The notes under the pieces were generated by a model, which was not told the origin of the DNA, did no database searches, and was given only the letters and a program-made list of their open reading frames with translations. From NCBI GenBank assembly GCA_015486445.1, contig WFRT01000318.1:1-10913 (forward strand): DNA of 10,913 nucleotides, given 5' to 3'. Shown here in pieces: positions 1 through 7,107 of this stretch (its first letter is position 1; the number at the start of each line of letters is the position of its first letter). Both the position numbers and the translations under genes were made by a program. Origin of the DNA: Pseudomonadota bacterium (GTDB taxonomy: Bacteria; Desulfobacterota; Anaeroferrophillalia; Anaeroferrophillales; Tharpellaceae).

Positions 1-9
1 GAAGTCAAC

Positions 10-30
10 GCCCCTCGCGGGGCTGCTTTT
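10..30 (+). terminator. Short intrinsic terminator-like hairpin of an upstream gene
   Basis: A perfect 5-bp GC stem (10-14 with 19-23) closes a TCGC tetraloop and is followed by TGCTTTT. The T-rich side lies 3' on the plus strand, so it would end a plus-strand gene lying just before the window. The stem is short and the T run is only four bases, so this is a moderate call. Confidence 0.45.
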
Positions 31-150
31 CGCATCGTGCGCCACCCCCTGCCCTGCAGTCCCTGCCGCCGACGTTCCTGCCCCAGTCGGCTCTGCCTTG
101 CGGCAGTCGGCTGGCCCGTGGTTCTGGCCGCCGTCGAGGAGTTGCTGGCC

Positions 151-187
151 GGGGCCGCGCCCCGCCGGTGATGCGGGGCGGTCTTTG
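151..187 (+). terminator. GC-rich hairpin with a competing alternative stem
   Basis: Bases 158-165 (CGCCCCGC) pair perfectly with 173-180 (GCGGGGCG) around a 7-nt loop, followed by GTCTTTG. Bases 151-155 (GGGGC) can instead pair with 159-163 (GCCCC) around a 3-nt loop, and the two stems exclude each other. It may be a second terminator for the upstream unit or a remnant of a regulated leader. The T tract is poor, so the function is uncertain. Confidence 0.3.
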
Positions 188-270
188 TGCATCCAACTGG
201 TGTGCTGGCGGAATAAACCCGGCCTTCATGATTTCTTCAGTCCCCGGGTTATACCGGGAAACGGGAGTTG

Positions 271-307
271 TCCGGCCGGTTTCCGGCCGCCGGAAGAATT
301 CCGGGAA
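271..307. repeat. Chain of overlapping CCGG-type inverted repeats, possible operator
   Basis: Three perfect inverted repeats overlap in a row: CGGCCGG/CCGGCCG (273-279 and 283-289), TTCCGG/CCGGAA (281-286 and 290-295), and CCGGAA/TTCCGG (290-295 and 299-304). Each has a 3-nt spacer. A further TTCC-G-GGAA palindrome covers 299-307. The cluster ends 12 bp before the -35 box of the efflux promoter, where an activator or repressor would bind. The regulatory role is inferred from position and symmetry; no regulator gene lies in the window. Confidence 0.4.
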
Positions 308-318
308 AGCTTTATAAC

Positions 319-346
319 TTGACAAAAGAACTGGAAATCATATAAA
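319..346 (+). promoter_or_regulatory. Sigma70-type promoter of the efflux operon
   Basis: A perfect -35 hexamer TTGACA (319-324) is followed after 16 bp by TATAAA (341-346), which matches five of six bases of the -10 consensus. The local sequence is AT-rich in an otherwise GC-rich region. Transcription would start near 353, leaving a leader of about 95 nt before the first gene at 447. It is the only strong promoter-like pair seen ahead of the five co-directional genes. Confidence 0.65.
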
Positions 347-446
347 CGTACCCGATAAGTTTTGTTTTGTAGCAGGTTTCCCGTTGTCGGCGGGATTTTG
401 CCGGATGTTAATCAGTAATAGTTTGCAGGTTATACAGGAGGAAGGC

Positions 447-1571
447 ATGGGAATGGCCCTCAGCAGGAAAAGATGCAACCGTTTTTATTTGTTCGCCGGC
501 CGCGGTTTCGCAATGCTGCTGGCCTTGCTGCTGGTCATGCCGCTGACCGGTTGCCGCAAGGAAAAGGCCGGGAAAAAGTCGGCCGTGGTCCGGCCGGTCA
601 AGCTGACCACGGTCAAGGAAGTCGGGCTCAATCTCCAGCGCACCTTTCCCGGCACGGTCAGGGCGGCCCGGCGTTCGGTGCTTTCCTTCAAGGTTTCCGG
701 CCCCCTGGTCAAACTGCCGGTGGAAGAGGGCCAGTTTGTCAAAAAAGGGGATCTGATCGCCCAGATCGATCAGCGTGACTACATCATCGCTGTCGATGCG
801 GCCCTGGCCCGTTTCCGTGAGGCTGAACAGCAGTTCATGCGCTACAAGGAACTGTATGCCAAAAAACAGGTTTCCAAGGCCGATTACGACCGCTACCGGG
901 CGGCCCGCGACGTGGCCAAGGCCCAGCTTGCCGATGCCCGCAACGCGCTGGGCGACACCACCTTGAAAGCCCCGTTCGACGGCGTTATTTCCAAGCGCTA
1001 CGTGGAGAACTACTACAAGGTCCAGGCCAAGGAGCCGATCGTCAACCTCCAGGATATCTCCGAGATCGAGATCCTGGTCAACGTCCCGGAACTGGTCATT
1101 GCCGACATCCGCAGCCGGAATTCGGTTATCTTGAAAGGCTATTTCGAATTCCTGCCCGGCAAGAGCTTTCCCCTGAAAGTCAAGGAGTTTTCCACCCAGG
1201 CCGACCCGGCCACCCTTACCTACCAGGTCGTGCTGATTATGAAACGGCCCGAAGGAGCCAATATTCTGCCCGGGATGACCGGCTGGGTGAATTATGTTCA
1301 GGATACCGACAGCCGCAAGGCTTCGCGAATAACCATTCCGGCGATCGCGGTGCTGGATGCTCCCGGCGACCATCCCTACGTCTGGGTCTACGACGAGAAG
1401 GCCGGAGTGGTTCACAAGCGTGAAGTCAAGATTTCCAGCCTTGACGGTTCCGCCGACATAATTATCGAGAAGGGCTTGAAACCGGGAGAAAAGGTGGTGA
1501 TCGCCGGGGTGACCAAGCTCAAGGAGGGAGAGAAAGTCAGGCCCTGGGAAAAGCAGAGAGAGGGAAAATAG
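447..1571 (+). CDS. RND efflux periplasmic adaptor (membrane fusion lipoprotein)
   Basis: This is the adaptor subunit of a tripartite RND pump, linking the inner-membrane permease to the outer-membrane channel. The start at 447 is preferred because AGGAGG (436-441) sits 5 nt before it and the product then begins with a lipoprotein signal. A longer reading from 384 would put 21 extra residues ahead of that signal. The 374-residue product has a basic N-terminus, a hydrophobic core at about 21-33 and a lipobox LTGC with Cys36 as the predicted lipidated residue. A split lipoyl (biotinyl-like) domain follows, with VEEGQFVKKGDLIAQID near residues 92-108. A charged alpha-hairpin covers about 112-170 and the second lipoyl half starts near LKAPFDG at about 172. 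Beta-barrel and membrane-proximal domains follow. The architecture and length are typical of AcrA/MexA-type HlyD-family adaptors. It lies 3 bp before the permease gene. The substrate is not evident. Confidence 0.93.
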   Translation: MGMALSRKRCNRFYLFAGRGFAMLLALLLVMPLTGCRKEKAGKKSAVVRPVKLTTVKEVGLNLQRTFPGTVRAARRSVLSFKVSGPLVKLPVEEGQFVKKGDLIAQIDQRDYIIAVDAALARFREAEQQFMRYKELYAKKQVSKADYDRYRAARDVAKAQLADARNALGDTTLKAPFDGVISKRYVENYYKVQAKEPIVNLQDISEIEILVNVPELVIADIRSRNSVILKGYFEFLPGKSFPLKVKEFSTQADPATLTYQVVLIMKRPEGANILPGMTGWVNYVQDTDSRKASRITIPAIAVLDAPGDHPYVWVYDEKAGVVHKREVKISSLDGSADIIIEKGLKPGEKVVIAGVTKLKEGEKVRPWEKQREGK

Positions 1572-1574
1572 ACG

Positions 1575-4500
1575 ATGAACATCGCTGAACTTTCCATCAA
1601 GAAAAGTGTCATCACCTGGACCATGACCGTGGTTCTGCTGGTTCTCGGCTATTTTGCCTACATGGGCCTGCCGCGGCTTGAGGACCCGGAATTCGCAATC
1701 AAGGATGCGGTCATTGCCACGCCCTACCCCGGGGCCTCTCCCGAGGAGGTCCAACTCGAGGTTACCGAGGTTATTGAAAAAGCGGTCCAGGAGATGGGTC
1801 AGCTCAAGCGGGTCGAATCCTATTCCTCCCGGGGCCTGTCCAAGGTCAAGGTTAAGATCAAGGACAAGTACCGCAAGGCCGATTTGCCCGCGGTCTGGGA
1901 CGAGATGCGCCGGCGCCTGGCCGATTACACCAGGAAACTGCCGCCGGGCGCCGGGCCGATCATGGTCAACGACGATTTCGGCGATGTCTACGGCGCCTAT
2001 TTCGGGCTCACCGGTGACGGCTATACCTATGCCGAGATGAAAGAGGTGGCCGAACTTTTGCAGCGTGAACTCCTGGTGGTCAAGGATGTCAAGAAAGTCA
2101 CCCTGTTCGGGATTCACAGTGAAGCTGTCTATGTCGAGATGTCCCGCACCACGATGGCGGCCCTGGGGATTACCCGGACCGAAATCTTCAATGCCTTAAA
2201 GGCCAAGAACATTCCGGTCGATTCCGGCCGGATGCGATTCGGACCTCAGTACCTGGCCATCAACCCGACCGGTGAATTCAAGTCGGAGAAGGATTTCGGC
2301 AATCTCTTTATTGCTTCCAAGGGCGGCCGCCTGATCTACCTGAAGGATGTCGCCACTATCAGTCGGGGCTACGTCGAACCGCCCGATAAAATTCTTCGGG
2401 TGAACGGTAAAAAGGCAATTGGAATCGCCATTTCCACGGTTCTGGGCGGTAATGCCGTGACCATGGGCGACGCGGTTCTGAAACGGATCAATGAATTGCA
2501 GGGTGAAATCCCGATCGGCATGGAGCTGGAGGAGATCTCCATGCAGTCCAAGTCCGTGACCAAGGCGGTCAACGGTTTTATCGTCAACCTGCTTGAATCG
2601 GTGGCCATCGTGCTGGTGGTGCTGGCCATTTTCATGGGGCTGCGGGCCGGTCTGTTGATCGGCCTTATCCTGATCCTGACGATTGCCGCGACCTTCGTGG
2701 TCATGGGGTACTACCATATCACGCTGGAGCGGATCTCCCTCGGGGCCCTGATCATCGCCCTGGGAATGCTGGTCGACAACGCCATTGTCGTGGTCGACGG
2801 CATGAAGGTCAAGATGCAGCGGGGAATGGACGGCATCCAGGCGGCCAGGGAAGTCGTCGGTCAGAATGCCATCCCCCTGCTCGGCGCCACGGCCGTGGCG
2901 GTCATGGCCTTTGCCTCGATCGGCGGGATGACCAATTCGACCGGGGAATACTGTCGCTCGCTCTACCTCGTCATCCTTATTTCGCTGTCACTTTCCTGGT
3001 TGACGGCGGTGACTACGACGCCGCTGATTACCAAGCAGTTCATTCTCTCTAAAAAAGACAAGGCCAATTCCGCAGACGGCGGCGGCAAGGATGTCTATGG
3101 CGGTAAATTTTACCAGCTCTACCGCAAGGTGCTGGCCGTCGCCATCCGGGCCCGCTGGGTGACGATCGGTATCGTGGTTACCCTGTTCGTGGTCGCGATT
3201 ATCGGCTTCGGCCAGGTCGAGCAGCTTTTTTTCCCGGCTTCGACCAGGCCGCAGTTTCAGGTCGAGGTCCAGTTTCGCGAGGGCATCGACATCCGGGAGA
3301 CCGAAAAGAAGGTGGCCCGGATGGAGGACTACCTGGGAAAGATCAAGGGCGTGACCATGCGGGCTTCGGCCATCGGCGGCGGCCACCCCCGCTTCGTGCT
3401 GACTTACGACACCCCGATTGAGGCCGCGTCGCAGTACACCAATATCCTGGTTACGGTCAACGATTTCAAGCTCATCGACAAACTCCAACCCAAGGTTCAG
3501 CATGATTTCGAGCAGATGTTTCCGGATGCCTGCGTCAATGTCAAGAAATTCAACCTGGGCCCCGCCCTGGGCGGCAAGATCCAGCTCCGCATCAACGGTC
3601 CCGATCCCGAGGCCCTGCGGGTCATGGCCAACGAAGCCATGGATATCTTCCGCGAGGAGAATGCCAAGGCGGTGCGGACCGAATGGGGAGCCAAGGTCAA
3701 GATGCCGATCCCGGTCCTGGCCGAAAACCGGGCCCAGACCCTGGGGATCACCCGGCCGATAGTGGCCGCGGCCCTGGAGGCCAACTATTCCGGTAAACAG
3801 GTCGGCATCTACCGTGAAGGAATCAACCTGATTCCGATCATCGCCCGGGCTCCGGCCGCGGAAAGGGAAACGATCAACGATCTTACCGAGATCCAGATCT
3901 ACAGTCCGTCGGCGCGGAAGAATGTTCCGATCATGCAGGTTCTCAACCGGGTTGATACCGGCTGGGAGACCGCCCGCCTGTCACGCTGGCACCGCCGGCA
4001 GTTTATCAAGCTTCACGCCGACCCCCGGACTGAACTGCCGGCCGAGTTGATGGCCCGGGTCAAGCCCCGCATCGAACAGAAGCTGGGCGTCGACCTGGCG
4101 GCCTACCGGGGCACCCCGCTGGGCAAAGACGAGCAGTGGACGGCCAAGACCATTCCCCTGAAATATGACGATATCATCCCGTTGAAAGACAAACCCGGCT
4201 ATTTCATCTCGTGGGGCGGCGAACTCGAAGATTCCGCCGATGCCCAGGCCCAGTTGGCGGCCAACATTCCGATCTACTTCGGGATGATGATCCTGATCGT
4301 GATCTTCATGTTCAACGCTTTCCGCCAGCCCCTGATCATCTGGCTGACGGTGCCGCTGGCGATCATCGGGGTTACCGCCGGTCTCCTCCTGCTGGGGCAG
4401 CCTTTCGGCTTCATGGCCCTGCTCGGCCTGATGAGCCTTTCCGGGATGCTGATCAAGAATGCCATCGTCCTGATCGACCAGATCAACATCAATATTGCCT

Positions 4501-4721
4501 CGGGGATGCCGCCGATGGATGCGATTATCGATTCCGGGGTTTCGAGGCTGCAGCCGGTAATGATGGCGGCCCTGACGACGATGATGGGCATGATTCCGCT
4601 TTTCCAGGACGCCTTTTTCGTTTCGATGGCGGTGACCATTGTTTTCGGGCTGGGTTTTGCGACCGTCCTGACCCTGTTGTTTGTCCCGGTGCTGTACGCT
4701 ACTTTTTTCAAAATCAGGTGA
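1575..4721 (+). CDS. RND-family efflux permease (AcrB/HAE1-like)
   Basis: This is the inner-membrane, proton-driven pump of the tripartite system. At 1048 residues it has the normal length of the ACR_tran family. One membrane helix lies at about 12-31, then a large periplasmic loop, helices 2-7 between about 338 and 547, a second large periplasmic loop (about 548-893) and helices 8-12 (about 896-1045). Helix 4 carries the GMLVDNAIVVVDG signature, with Asp401 followed by Asn402 where AcrB has two Asp. Helix 10 keeps the Lys (K961, in SGMLIKNAIVLID) that takes part in the proton relay of AcrB. ATG 1575 follows the adaptor stop by 3 bp, with GAGGGA (1560-1565) upstream, so translation is probably coupled. 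The motifs resemble the hydrophobe/amphiphile exporters rather than CzcA-type metal pumps, but the exported compound cannot be told. Confidence 0.95.
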   Translation: MNIAELSIKKSVITWTMTVVLLVLGYFAYMGLPRLEDPEFAIKDAVIATPYPGASPEEVQLEVTEVIEKAVQEMGQLKRVESYSSRGLSKVKVKIKDKYRKADLPAVWDEMRRRLADYTRKLPPGAGPIMVNDDFGDVYGAYFGLTGDGYTYAEMKEVAELLQRELLVVKDVKKVTLFGIHSEAVYVEMSRTTMAALGITRTEIFNALKAKNIPVDSGRMRFGPQYLAINPTGEFKSEKDFGNLFIASKGGRLIYLKDVATISRGYVEPPDKILRVNGKKAIGIAISTVLGGNAVTMGDAVLKRINELQGEIPIGMELEEISMQSKSVTKAVNGFIVNLLESVAIVLVVLAIFMGLRAGLLIGLILILTIAATFVVMGYYHITLERISLGALIIALGMLVDNAIVVVDGMKVKMQRGMDGIQAAREVVGQNAIPLLGATAVAVMAFASIGGMTNSTGEYCRSLYLVILISLSLSWLTAVTTTPLITKQFILSKKDKANSADGGGKDVYGGKFYQLYRKVLAVAIRARWVTIGIVVTLFVVAIIGFGQVEQLFFPASTRPQFQVEVQFREGIDIRETEKKVARMEDYLGKIKGVTMRASAIGGGHPRFVLTYDTPIEAASQYTNILVTVNDFKLIDKLQPKVQHDFEQMFPDACVNVKKFNLGPALGGKIQLRINGPDPEALRVMANEAMDIFREENAKAVRTEWGAKVKMPIPVLAENRAQTLGITRPIVAAALEANYSGKQVGIYREGINLIPIIARAPAAERETINDLTEIQIYSPSARKNVPIMQVLNRVDTGWETARLSRWHRRQFIKLHADPRTELPAELMARVKPRIEQKLGVDLAAYRGTPLGKDEQWTAKTIPLKYDDIIPLKDKPGYFISWGGELEDSADAQAQLAANIPIYFGMMILIVIFMFNAFRQPLIIWLTVPLAIIGVTAGLLLLGQPFGFMALLGLMSLSGMLIKNAIVLIDQININIASGMPPMDAIIDSGVSRLQPVMMAALTTMMGMIPLFQDAFFVSMAVTIVFGLGFATVLTLLFVPVLYATFFKIR

Positions 4722-4754
4722 TCTTTTAATGGTTGCCGGAGAGAGAGGTGGAAA

Positions 4755-6050
4755 ATGAAAAACCGGAAAAAACTGCGGCTTCTAGTGGTGGTTACAGTCA
4801 TTTTCCTGGTTCTTGGAGGCCTTCCCCGGGGGGCGCGGGTGCGGGCTGAGGAGCAGGGCAAAAAGTCGGCTGACGTATCCGCGGCGGATAAGGTTGATAA
4901 AGAACAGCTGGCCCGGCTCCTGGCCCCGATTGCGCTTTATCCCGACACCCTGCTGGCCCAGATGTTCATGGCTTCGACCTACCCGCTGGAAATCGTGGAA
5001 GCGGCTCGCTATGTCAAAAAGAATCCCAAGCTTACGGGTGACAAGCTTGACGAAGCCCTGAAGGGAAAGGAGTGGGATCCCAGCGTCAAGGCCATGTGCC
5101 ATTTCCCCACGGTCCTTAAGCAGATGGACGAACACCTGGAAGCGACCACGCAGATGGGGGATTTCTTTCTCGCCGACCAGAAGGCGGTCATGGACATGGT
5201 GCAGACCCTGCGGCGCAAGGCCCGGGAAAAAGGGGAGTTGAAAAGTACCAAGGAGCAGAAGGTGGAGACCCAGGGTGATACGATTATTATCCAGCCGGCC
5301 GACCCTGAAGTTGTCTACGTGCCTTCATACAGTACGACCGTGGTTTACGGGAATTGGTGGTATCCTTCACCGCCCTATGTCTGGTATCCACCCCCGCCGG
5401 CTTACGGTTTCGTCGCCGGAGTGGCGGTCGGGGCCTGGGCTTCCCACTGGTGCCACGCCAACTGGACCCGGGGCGAGATCGATGTCGATATTGACCGCAA
5501 CATCAATGTCAACCGCCCCGGTGGCGGCCAGCCCCGGGACCGGGCGGCCCGGGGCAACCGCCAGGCCTGGAAACACGATCCCAGTCATCGTAAAGGGGTT
5601 GCCTATCGCAACCGCGACGTCCGTCGTCAGTACGGGCAGGCCGATCGCCGGGCCCGGCAGCGTGACCTGGCCCGGGGATACGGTGGGGGGCTCGACCGGC
5701 AAACCCGCAGCCAGATTCAGAAACAGGGCCTGAAAAGCAATGGCCGCTTCGGCCAGGACAGCAGCTCCAGAAAACGTTCCACGGCCGGCAGCCAGGGGCG
5801 GACCTCCCGTGAACTCGGTCGCACCGGCAGCCGGGACCGAACCTCCCGTGAACTCGGCCACACCGGCAACCGGGATCGGTCTCAGGCCCGCTCCCCGGAA
5901 TCCGGCAATCGGACCCGCTCGGCCCGCAGCCAGCGGAGTTCCCGGTCAAGTTACTCCGGCAGCGCCTTCAGCCGTTCTTCTTCAGCCCGGATGGCCAGCC
6001 GCAACAGTATGCGGGGTCGCAGCAGTCGCGGCGGCGGCCGGCGGCGGTGA
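4755..6050 (+). CDS. DUF3300 family exported protein with basic low-complexity tail
   Basis: The 431-residue product starts with a signal peptide (basic MKNRKKLR, hydrophobic stretch to about residue 23, probable cleavage near RVRA/EE at 31-33). Residues of about 45-230 match the DUF3300 family as I remember it: LLAPIALYPDTLLAQMFMAS, then EIVEAARYVKKNP, WDPSVKAM, FPTVLKQM, and later IIIQPADPEVVYVPSY. A Trp/Tyr/Pro-rich segment with GFVAGVAVGAWASHW follows. From about residue 250 to the end the protein is dominated by Arg, Ser and Gly and looks disordered, with a tandem 13-residue repeat at 349-374. GAGGTGG (4745-4751) lies just before the start. It sits 33 bp after the permease gene and before a DUF2950 gene, a pairing I recall from other genomes. 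The molecular function of the family is unknown; an envelope location is inferred from the signal peptide. Confidence 0.85.
   Translation: MKNRKKLRLLVVVTVIFLVLGGLPRGARVRAEEQGKKSADVSAADKVDKEQLARLLAPIALYPDTLLAQMFMASTYPLEIVEAARYVKKNPKLTGDKLDEALKGKEWDPSVKAMCHFPTVLKQMDEHLEATTQMGDFFLADQKAVMDMVQTLRRKAREKGELKSTKEQKVETQGDTIIIQPADPEVVYVPSYSTTVVYGNWWYPSPPYVWYPPPPAYGFVAGVAVGAWASHWCHANWTRGEIDVDIDRNINVNRPGGGQPRDRAARGNRQAWKHDPSHRKGVAYRNRDVRRQYGQADRRARQRDLARGYGGGLDRQTRSQIQKQGLKSNGRFGQDSSSRKRSTAGSQGRTSRELGRTGSRDRTSRELGHTGNRDRSQARSPESGNRTRSARSQRSSRSSYSGSAFSRSSSARMASRNSMRGRSSRGGGRRR
5799..5876 (+). repeat. Tandem 39-bp direct repeat (two copies) inside the DUF3300 gene
   Basis: Two adjacent in-frame 39-bp units (5799-5837 and 5838-5876) differ at only a few bases. 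They encode RTSRELGRTGSRD and RTSRELGHTGNRD. A degenerate related stretch precedes them. Expansion by slippage or unequal crossing-over within the low-complexity basic tail is the likely origin. Confidence 0.8.
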
Positions 6051-6104
6051 AGAGATTGAGGATTCGGTGTTATGGATTTTGTGCCTGGTTGTGAGGAAGA
6101 AGTT

Positions 6105-7097
6105 ATGCAGAGTTGTGGTTTCGTGAAAAACTTGATCCATTGGTTGAGCCGGGGTTGTTGGACCGGCCTGGTCATGGCTTTTTTTCTGCTCCAGTTCATG
6201 GCTGCCGGACCGGTGCTGGCCCGGTCGTCCACGGCTCCCCAGGGGCAGGGTTATGATTCCCCGGCGGCGGCGGTGGCCGCGCTGGTGGAGGCCGCCCGCC
6301 GGGCCGACCCTGATGCCCTCCTGGTGGTTTTGGGCGACAACAGCCAGGATTTGGTTTTTTCCGGGGATGCGGTTGAAGGGCGGCAGGAAAGGGAAAACTT
6401 CGTTGCCAACTACGACCGGAAGCACCTTCTGCGGAAACAGTCGGACACCGAGTTCGAGCTGGTTGTCGGCGAGGATGACTGGCCGTTTCCGATCCCTCTG
6501 ATCAAGGTCGGCGAAAAATGGTATTTTGATGTCGAGGCCGGGCGCGATGAGCTTTTGAACCGTCGCATCGGGCACAACGAATTGGCCGCGATTCAGGTGA
6601 TGCTGGCCTACGTCAACGCCCAGCTTGAATATGCCAGCCAGGATCGGGATGGAGACGGCATCCTGGAGTACGCCCAGAAAATCAGAAGTGATCCGGGGCA
6701 GAAGAACGGTCTCTACTGGCCGGTCAAACCGGGAGAGAAGCCCAGTCCGTTTGGTCCTCTGGTGGCCCGGGCCGCGAGTGAGGGTTACAGCAAGACCAGT
6801 GACCAGCCCCAGCCCTACGACGGCTACTATTTCAAGATCGTTACCCGGCAGGGAAAGAATGCCCCCGGCGGAGCTTACGATTACGTTGTCAACGGCAACA
6901 TGATCCTCGGTTTCGGAATGATCGCCTACCCGGCCCGCTACGGAGTTTCCGGGATCATGACTTTCGCCGTCAACCAGGCAGGCGTGGTCTACGAGTGCGA
7001 CCTGGGAGAACAGACCTCCGAGATTATTCATAAGCTGGTAAAATACAATCCCGATGAACATGTCTGGCGCAAGGTCAGCAAGCGGGATATGGAATAG
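6105..7097 (+). CDS. DUF2950 family exported protein
   Basis: The start at 6105 is chosen because GAGGAAG (6093-6099) lies 5 nt upstream and the 330-residue product then opens with a normal signal peptide (Lys/Arg region, hydrophobic MAFFLLQFMAAGPVLA, predicted cut before RSS). The in-frame ATG at 6072 would put an acidic EEE stretch ahead of it. The body matches DUF2950 as I know it: an N-terminal YDSPAAAVAALVEAARRAD region, PFPIPLIKVGEKWYFDVEAG, the Asp-rich loop DRDGDGILEYAQ (Asp180 to Glu188), GLYWPVKPGEKPSPFGPLVA, and a C-terminal domain with YDGYYFKI, PGGAYDYVVNG and IAYPARYGVSGIMTFAV. The family has no established function. It lies 54 bp after the DUF3300 gene and 10 bp before the outer-membrane channel gene, so all are probably cotranscribed. 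Confidence 0.87.
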   Translation: MQSCGFVKNLIHWLSRGCWTGLVMAFFLLQFMAAGPVLARSSTAPQGQGYDSPAAAVAALVEAARRADPDALLVVLGDNSQDLVFSGDAVEGRQERENFVANYDRKHLLRKQSDTEFELVVGEDDWPFPIPLIKVGEKWYFDVEAGRDELLNRRIGHNELAAIQVMLAYVNAQLEYASQDRDGDGILEYAQKIRSDPGQKNGLYWPVKPGEKPSPFGPLVARAASEGYSKTSDQPQPYDGYYFKIVTRQGKNAPGGAYDYVVNGNMILGFGMIAYPARYGVSGIMTFAVNQAGVVYECDLGEQTSEIIHKLVKYNPDEHVWRKVSKRDME

Positions 7098-7107
7098 GAG
7101 TTTTGCA

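Larger units (their letters stand above)
31..318. other. Non-coding leader region with several GC-rich hairpins
   Basis: No convincing gene is visible here. The open frames on both strands give Arg/Pro/Gly-rich translations without recognisable domains or good ribosome binding sites. The stretch holds a 9-nt direct repeat (CAGTCGGCT at 84-92 and 104-112), an 8-bp hairpin at 158-180, a 5-bp hairpin at 243-258 (CCCGG with CCGGG), and a chain of overlapping inverted repeats at 273-304. It separates the upstream unit from the promoter of the efflux genes. Confidence 0.6.

Noticed and set aside
98..322. 74-codon plus-strand and 106-codon minus-strand frames in the leader
   Set aside because: There are no ribosome binding sites or family motifs; the codons are made of repeats and hairpins and the plus frame runs into the promoter.
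380..399. Possible attenuator hairpin in the transcript leader (CCCG/CGGG followed by ATTTT)
   Set aside because: The stem has only 4 bp, with a 7-nt loop and a short T run; too weak to call a terminator.
408..2117. Open frame of 569 codons on the minus strand opposite the adaptor and permease genes
   Set aside because: It is a shadow of GC-rich coding sequence: the translation has no domain or signal, while the plus strand encodes two clear family proteins across the same bases.
7054..7107. Longer start for the channel gene, overlapping the DUF2950 gene
   Set aside because: It would add 18 residues before the signal peptide and lacks a good ribosome binding site, whereas TAGGAG precedes ATG 7108.
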